Shown here: positions 19,222-22,429 of the stretch, piece by piece | Numbering within the stretch: the first letter of the stretch is position 1 | How the letters are laid out: each line of letters starts with the position of its first letter | NCBI GenBank assembly: GCA_025526915.1 | Contig: JAHLKH010000301.1 | Coordinates: 1-22,429, forward strand | DNA: 22,429 nucleotides | Source of the DNA: Entophlyctis helioformis | Lineage: Eukaryota > Chytridiomycota > Chytridiomycetes > Chytridiales > Chytriomycetaceae | Reading direction: 5' to 3' | Made by a program: the position numbers and the translations under genes | Notes under the pieces: model-generated | Told to the model about the DNA's origin: nothing | Database searches by the model: none | The model's input: only the letters and a program-made list of their open reading frames with translations

Positions 19222-20586
19222 TCAGGTACTCGATTGGTCGGCCCGCTGCTGAGGCTCTGGGCCGCCAGGCGACGACGCTTCGGTGGGGTACTGCTGCTGA
19301 TAGTACGCATACATTGGCATGCCTGGCGCTGGCTGAACAGACGCGTCGGGCACAAACCCATGGGCAGCCATTGCGGCCGGATCCTCGTACATGTACGCCT
19401 GCTCGTATGGGTTGCCGTACACGCCTTGCATCGCCGCAGCGTACTCGGCGGCAGCGGCGGCGGCGGCAGCAGGGTCTTGAGGCGGGTAGTATCCGACCAT
19501 GGCATCGGGGTGCAGGTGCTGGTGGTAGTAGGGGTCGTTGTCTTGGTGCATTGCATACACAGCGCCTGTAGCTGGGTCCATCTGCATCTGGCCGTCAACG
19601 TATGCAACAAACATGCCCGTTGGCACGCCTTGGGGAGGTTGCACATATGGCGCCATTTGCGCCGGAGCATGCTGCGCTGGGACAGCAGTGGCGATCGGGG
19701 CTGGAGACGCGGCTGCGGGTGGCGTGGAAGGGGCGGCAGACAAGTTGGCAGCATCAGCAGCTGCGCTAGGCGCTGCCGTGGATTTCTTGACGACCAGGGT
19801 TCTGATCCCGGCCGAGTGGAGAATGCTCTGACGGTTGGCTGGGGTGGCAGCGTCGCCCAGACGGAGATCGGCTTCAAGAGTGCGCATTTCGCGGCGACGG
19901 TTGTTGGCGCGGATCACCATGAAGCCAACAACGGCAACGATCACGGTCGCAATCCCGACGACAATGCCGACAATACCACCGGTGGAGAGGCCGCCGCTCG
20001 AGGCACCCTGTGTGGCATCCTGGCTCGTGGAGTTGCCGTTGGCGCTGGTTGGACCGACAGGACGCAGCGGCACGTTCGAAGCAAGCGGGCCGTTTGATGC
20101 TGCTGGCCGTCCAGGAGCCTGAGTCGGTGCGATCACAGCGGTCGGGTTCGACGGAATGGTTGAAACGCTGGCCCCGTTCGTGGCTGTCGGTGAGGCGGCT
20201 GGCGGCGGGACTGTTGTTGGCTCAGCCACCGGGGGCACAATGACAGGCGGCGGCGAGCGGGACGGAGACGGCGAGGGAGACGGGCGGGTCGGTGGGGATG
20301 GCGACGGCGATGGCGGCGCAGAGGGTTCTGGCGCTGCGGGCACCGTAACAGTGGCCTGGCGCTTGGCCAAAATGCGGCGTGTTTCAGCAGCAAGCACGGG
20401 GCCGGCCAAGCCGTCCTGCGCGACAGCTGCGAGCGGTGCACCGTTTGAATTCACGGCGTGCTGCGGGATGAGCGCGGCCGAGACGCCGATGGGCGTGGCA
20501 GACAGGACGGAGGCGGCCGCCAGACAGAGAAGAGCGACCGAGGCGGCAGCCGGGCGACTCGTGCGGGAAGAGGTGGTTCTGGACAT
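19222..20586 (-). CDS. Single-pass type I membrane protein with Pro/Ser-rich ectodomain
   Basis: One uninterrupted exon of 454 residues; not recognised as a named family. An N-terminal hydrophobic segment (about 13-38) looks like a signal peptide. A dibasic LAKRQ at 73-77 suits Kex2-type processing. Residues about 80-200 are rich in Pro, Ser, Thr and Ala with SPSPSPP-like repeats, typical of an O-glycosylated wall-spanning stalk. A single span GIVGIVVGIATVIVAVVGFMVI (about 204-225) is followed by RANNRRR as a stop-transfer signal, then a 230-residue cytoplasmic tail rich in Ala, Pro, Met and Tyr, with a poly-Ala run and several Tyr/Pro motifs. The plan resembles fungal wall-stress sensors, but no WSC or lectin domain is present, so function is unassigned. 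It is tail-to-tail with the GH26-like gene; both would sit at the cell surface. The open frame on the opposite strand is a shadow of this gene. Confidence 0.75.
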   Translation of the reverse strand: MSRTTSSRTSRPAAASVALLCLAAASVLSATPIGVSAALIPQHAVNSNGAPLAAVAQDGLAGPVLAAETRRILAKRQATVTVPAAPEPSAPPSPSPSPPTRPSPSPSPSRSPPPVIVPPVAEPTTVPPPAASPTATNGASVSTIPSNPTAVIAPTQAPGRPAASNGPLASNVPLRPVGPTSANGNSTSQDATQGASSGGLSTGGIVGIVVGIATVIVAVVGFMVIRANNRRREMRTLEADLRLGDAATPANRQSILHSAGIRTLVVKKSTAAPSAAADAANLSAAPSTPPAAASPAPIATAVPAQHAPAQMAPYVQPPQGVPTGMFVAYVDGQMQMDPATGAVYAMHQDNDPYYHQHLHPDAMVGYYPPQDPAAAAAAAAEYAAAMQGVYGNPYEQAYMYEDPAAMAAHGFVPDASVQPAPGMPMYAYYQQQYPTEASSPGGPEPQQRADQSST

Positions 20587-20859
20587 GAAATGTAAGTCTA
20601 TGCAAGTGGTTGTGGGTAAGAGGGCAGGAGGGTAGCACTCCGTATTTCAAGGGCCACCGCAAAGGCTCGGTGTGCGGATTTGCCTGTTTCAGATTCGCCA
20701 GGGCACCGACGTTGGGCTTGATGTGACACCGGATGCGCTGGCGGGGTCTCTGCAGCGGGTGCCACAGTGGCTGTCAAACTTTCGCCGCGGGTGGCTGAGC
20801 GATGCTTTTACTGAGGGGCAGAATCACAGCGTGCGCCGCCATGTCCACATTGTAACCGC
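20587..20859. promoter_or_regulatory. Intergenic region upstream of the type I membrane protein gene
   Basis: These 273 bp lie between two minus-strand genes and must contain the 3' end of the upstream gene and the promoter of the membrane-protein gene. I see no TATA box, CACGTG or poly(A) signal. Confidence 0.4.
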
Positions 20860-21925
20860 TCATCCTGTCAGATGGCTGGCCAGCTGCTTCAGGCGATCCA
20901 GAGCACGTTGCTGCTGCACCACGTTTCCACTGGCGACAGAAGACTCGAACGCGGCTGTGTGCTGATCAAACTGCGCCTGCCAGTCGACGCTGCTTGACTG
21001 CTGCTCGACGAGCAGTGAGTGCATGCCGGCCCGTATAAACGCAATCACGGCGCGTCCATCCCGCTCCAGCTGCGACGTTGCTGCTGATGCTGACGAGATG
21101 GCTGTCTGAACTGCAGCCGCGGATATTGGTTCATACATTGTCGATTCAAGATGGCGGCGCTGCTGCTGCTGTCGGTACACTTGCTGGATGTCGTCATTCC
21201 CGCCATCCAGCAGATCTGTGCCATCGGCATCCAACCCGCCCGAATGCAGGAGCGCCAGAACAGCAGATCCGTCCGACGCCATTTGTCGCCGGACATCTGC
21301 AGAGACAGGCTGGGCGTGCGCCTCACTCCATCGCAGCGCGGGGTTCAGCGCGGGGTTGAACGCGGCCTCTTGCTGCACAGCTGGTGGGGCAAGTCCTGCC
21401 AAACGGTCGCGTAGAGATGCTGCATCTGCAGCGACGTCAGACTGAGTCGTTGCTGCTCTTGCTGCAGGGTGGGCCGCAGAGTGTTGCGATGACGATCCTG
21501 TAGCAGCCGTCATGGCAGAGGGATCTTCGGAGGTGGTCCAAGAGACTGCCCGCTGCTGCCCCCGATCGAGTCCGTCCCGCTGTCTTGCCAGAAGCTGCTC
21601 CGATCCTCTCAAGCCTGGCTCTTGCGAGAGCATGCCCGTTGCCTGTGAGCCGCGAGCAGCCTCGAATGCGGCATCCCACGCCATTGCAGATGTCGTCATG
21701 CGAGCCGCTCCTTGTGTCTTGGCCGCAGACGACGATGACGACGAGACGACGACGACGACGGCGTGGCCGCCAAGTGGTCTATGAACGCAGAGCGCTGCTG
21801 GCGGGTGGCTGCGGCATGCCAGAAGCGTGCAAAGGCGATGGAGTCTGCACGGTCTGCTGCGGCACGTCCCCCTGCTGCTGCTGTTGCTGCTGCTGCTGCT
21901 TTGTCTGGCCGTTGAGATCACTCAT
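20860..21925 (-). CDS. Gln/Ala-rich protein of unknown function
   Basis: Not recognised. The firm part is an open minus-strand frame 20860-21717 whose first Met is at 21699 (279 residues from there). A two-exon model adds a start at 21925 (MSDLNGQTK followed by nine Gln): exon 21851-21925, a 133 bp phase-0 intron, exon 20860-21717, 310 residues. The intron's right end would be the CGT-rich pyrimidine tract near 21725-21760; the donor (gtgcag) is weak, and a donor 15 bp earlier (gtgccg) also keeps frame. The protein is largely Ala/Gln/Ser-rich and partly helical, with no signal peptide or membrane span. Two WxxxF pentapeptides are visible, WDAAF just after the second Met of the long frame and WQAQF about 50 residues from the C-terminus. 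Such motifs occur in peroxisomal receptors and co-receptors (PEX5, PEX20), but nothing else supports that here. The C-terminus is RALDRLKQLASHLTG. Confidence 0.5.
21872..21898. repeat. Interrupted CTG/CAG repeat coding polyglutamine
   Basis: Nine consecutive glutamine codons on the minus strand, mostly CAG with one CAA interruption, shortly after the proposed start of the unknown Gln/Ala-rich gene. Confidence 0.75.
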
Positions 21926-22429
21926 TGTTGCTGAGTAAAGTCCAGCTTTGGCCCAGCATGCGAGGGGGGGGGTAATTGATTTCGTTCCCATAGAAACCCT
22001 GCGCCGGCACCTGATTGGTCGGTTGGTTTGCCTCGAATTTTGTTCAATTTGGCATCCAATTTCCAGACTTTTTGAATCCAATTCATTTCTTGTCCGGATT
22101 CCCAGTCACTCTGAGCAGCCTGCAGCCGATGCCTTCTCAAGTCGTGGTCGCTTTGACGCTGGCTTGTGGTCTGCTGAGCCTGTCCAGGGGCAGCAGTTGG
22201 TTGCATGTTGGTAGTGTCACCAAGAACTGTCCTGCGACTGTCTGTTGCAGCTGTGGCCTTCTGCGTACAGCCGGCGCACTTGTGCGTGCTGTTGGGGCTG
22301 CCTGCTGCAATGTCCGAACGACCGACGTCACAGCCGACACAGACGCACTGGCATCTGCTGCTGCTCTCTTCTGCTTGCTTGACGCTCTTTGGCGGCTGGC
22401 TGTTGGCGTGGCAGCTACAGCAACGGTTG
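21926..22429. other. Right edge: probable divergent promoter, then unresolved open frames on both strands
   Basis: Nearest the Gln/Ala-rich gene the sequence is less GC-rich and has promoter-like elements for the minus strand: a run of nine G (21964-21972) and a CCAAT box (ATTGG on plus, 22014-22018) about 90 bp before the ATG. Beyond it, a plus-strand frame opens with ATG at 22129 and runs to the window end (100 codons; hydrophobic start, many Cys). On the minus strand a frame is open from the edge to a TGA at 21922 (about 169 codons). Another minus frame, free of Cys and rich in Ala, Gln, Val and Arg, ends at 22137 and looks most like this genome's coding style. I cannot decide which, if any, is a gene. 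Confidence 0.35.

Noticed and set aside
19093..20097. Plus-strand open frame of 334 codons
   Set aside because: Antisense to the type I membrane protein gene; rich in Arg, His, Trp and Gly as expected from antisense, while the minus frame has signal peptide and membrane span.
1..22429. Search for transposons, terminal repeats, CRISPR arrays, tRNA or rRNA genes
   Set aside because: I found no transposase or reverse-transcriptase motifs, no long direct or inverted repeats, no regularly spaced repeats and no tRNA-like cloverleaf.

Overview
This is nuclear DNA from a gene-dense, flagellated unicellular eukaryote. Genes are split by many short introns (about 50-170 bp) with GT...AG ends, coding DNA is fairly GC-rich, and proteins carry Gln-, Ala-, Ser- and Pro-rich low-complexity tracts. 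A ciliary protein (CFAP57) means the organism builds a flagellum. Two secreted or membrane proteins have a KR-D or KR-Q dibasic site soon after the signal peptide, as fungal Kex2 substrates do. Together these suggest a zoosporic (chytrid-like) fungus or another flagellated opisthokont relative. That assignment is an inference, not something proven from the sequence.

Layout from left to right. (1) The 5' part of a CFAP57/WDR65 gene on the minus strand (1-1905) runs off the left edge. (2) A roughly 500 bp divergent intergenic region. (3) A plus-strand, two-exon gene (2407-4927) encodes a class I methyltransferase fused to a D-Ala-D-Ala-ligase-like ATP-grasp domain. (4) A five-exon UTP14 gene for the small-subunit processome (5298-9218). 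(5) Ending only 27 bp away on the other strand, a 13-exon Doa10/TEB4/MARCH6 ER ubiquitin ligase gene (9246-16550) of about 2,070 residues, more than twice the length of human MARCH6, because of a huge disordered insertion after the second membrane segment. (6) A 334 bp divergent promoter. (7) A membrane-anchored GH26-like protein (16885-19003). (8) A convergent single-exon type I membrane protein with a Pro/Ser-rich ectodomain (19222-20586). (9) An unrecognised Gln/Ala-rich gene on the minus strand (20860-21925). (10) An unresolved right edge with open frames on both strands.

The genes do not form one pathway; this is an ordinary eukaryotic neighbourhood of housekeeping and surface-protein genes. 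Three things stand out. One is the methyltransferase/ATP-grasp fusion, a bacterial-looking enzyme pair in one eukaryotic polypeptide with no obvious known product. Another is a paired CACGTG element with identical 12 bp spacing in two separate promoters (upstream of UTP14, and between Doa10 and the GH26-like gene). The third is the GH26-like protein, in which the expected catalytic acid/base glutamate is replaced by aspartate. Exon boundaries were worked out by hand from reading frame, GT/AG signals and recalled family sequences, so individual junctions, especially in the Doa10 insertion and in the rightmost genes, may be off.
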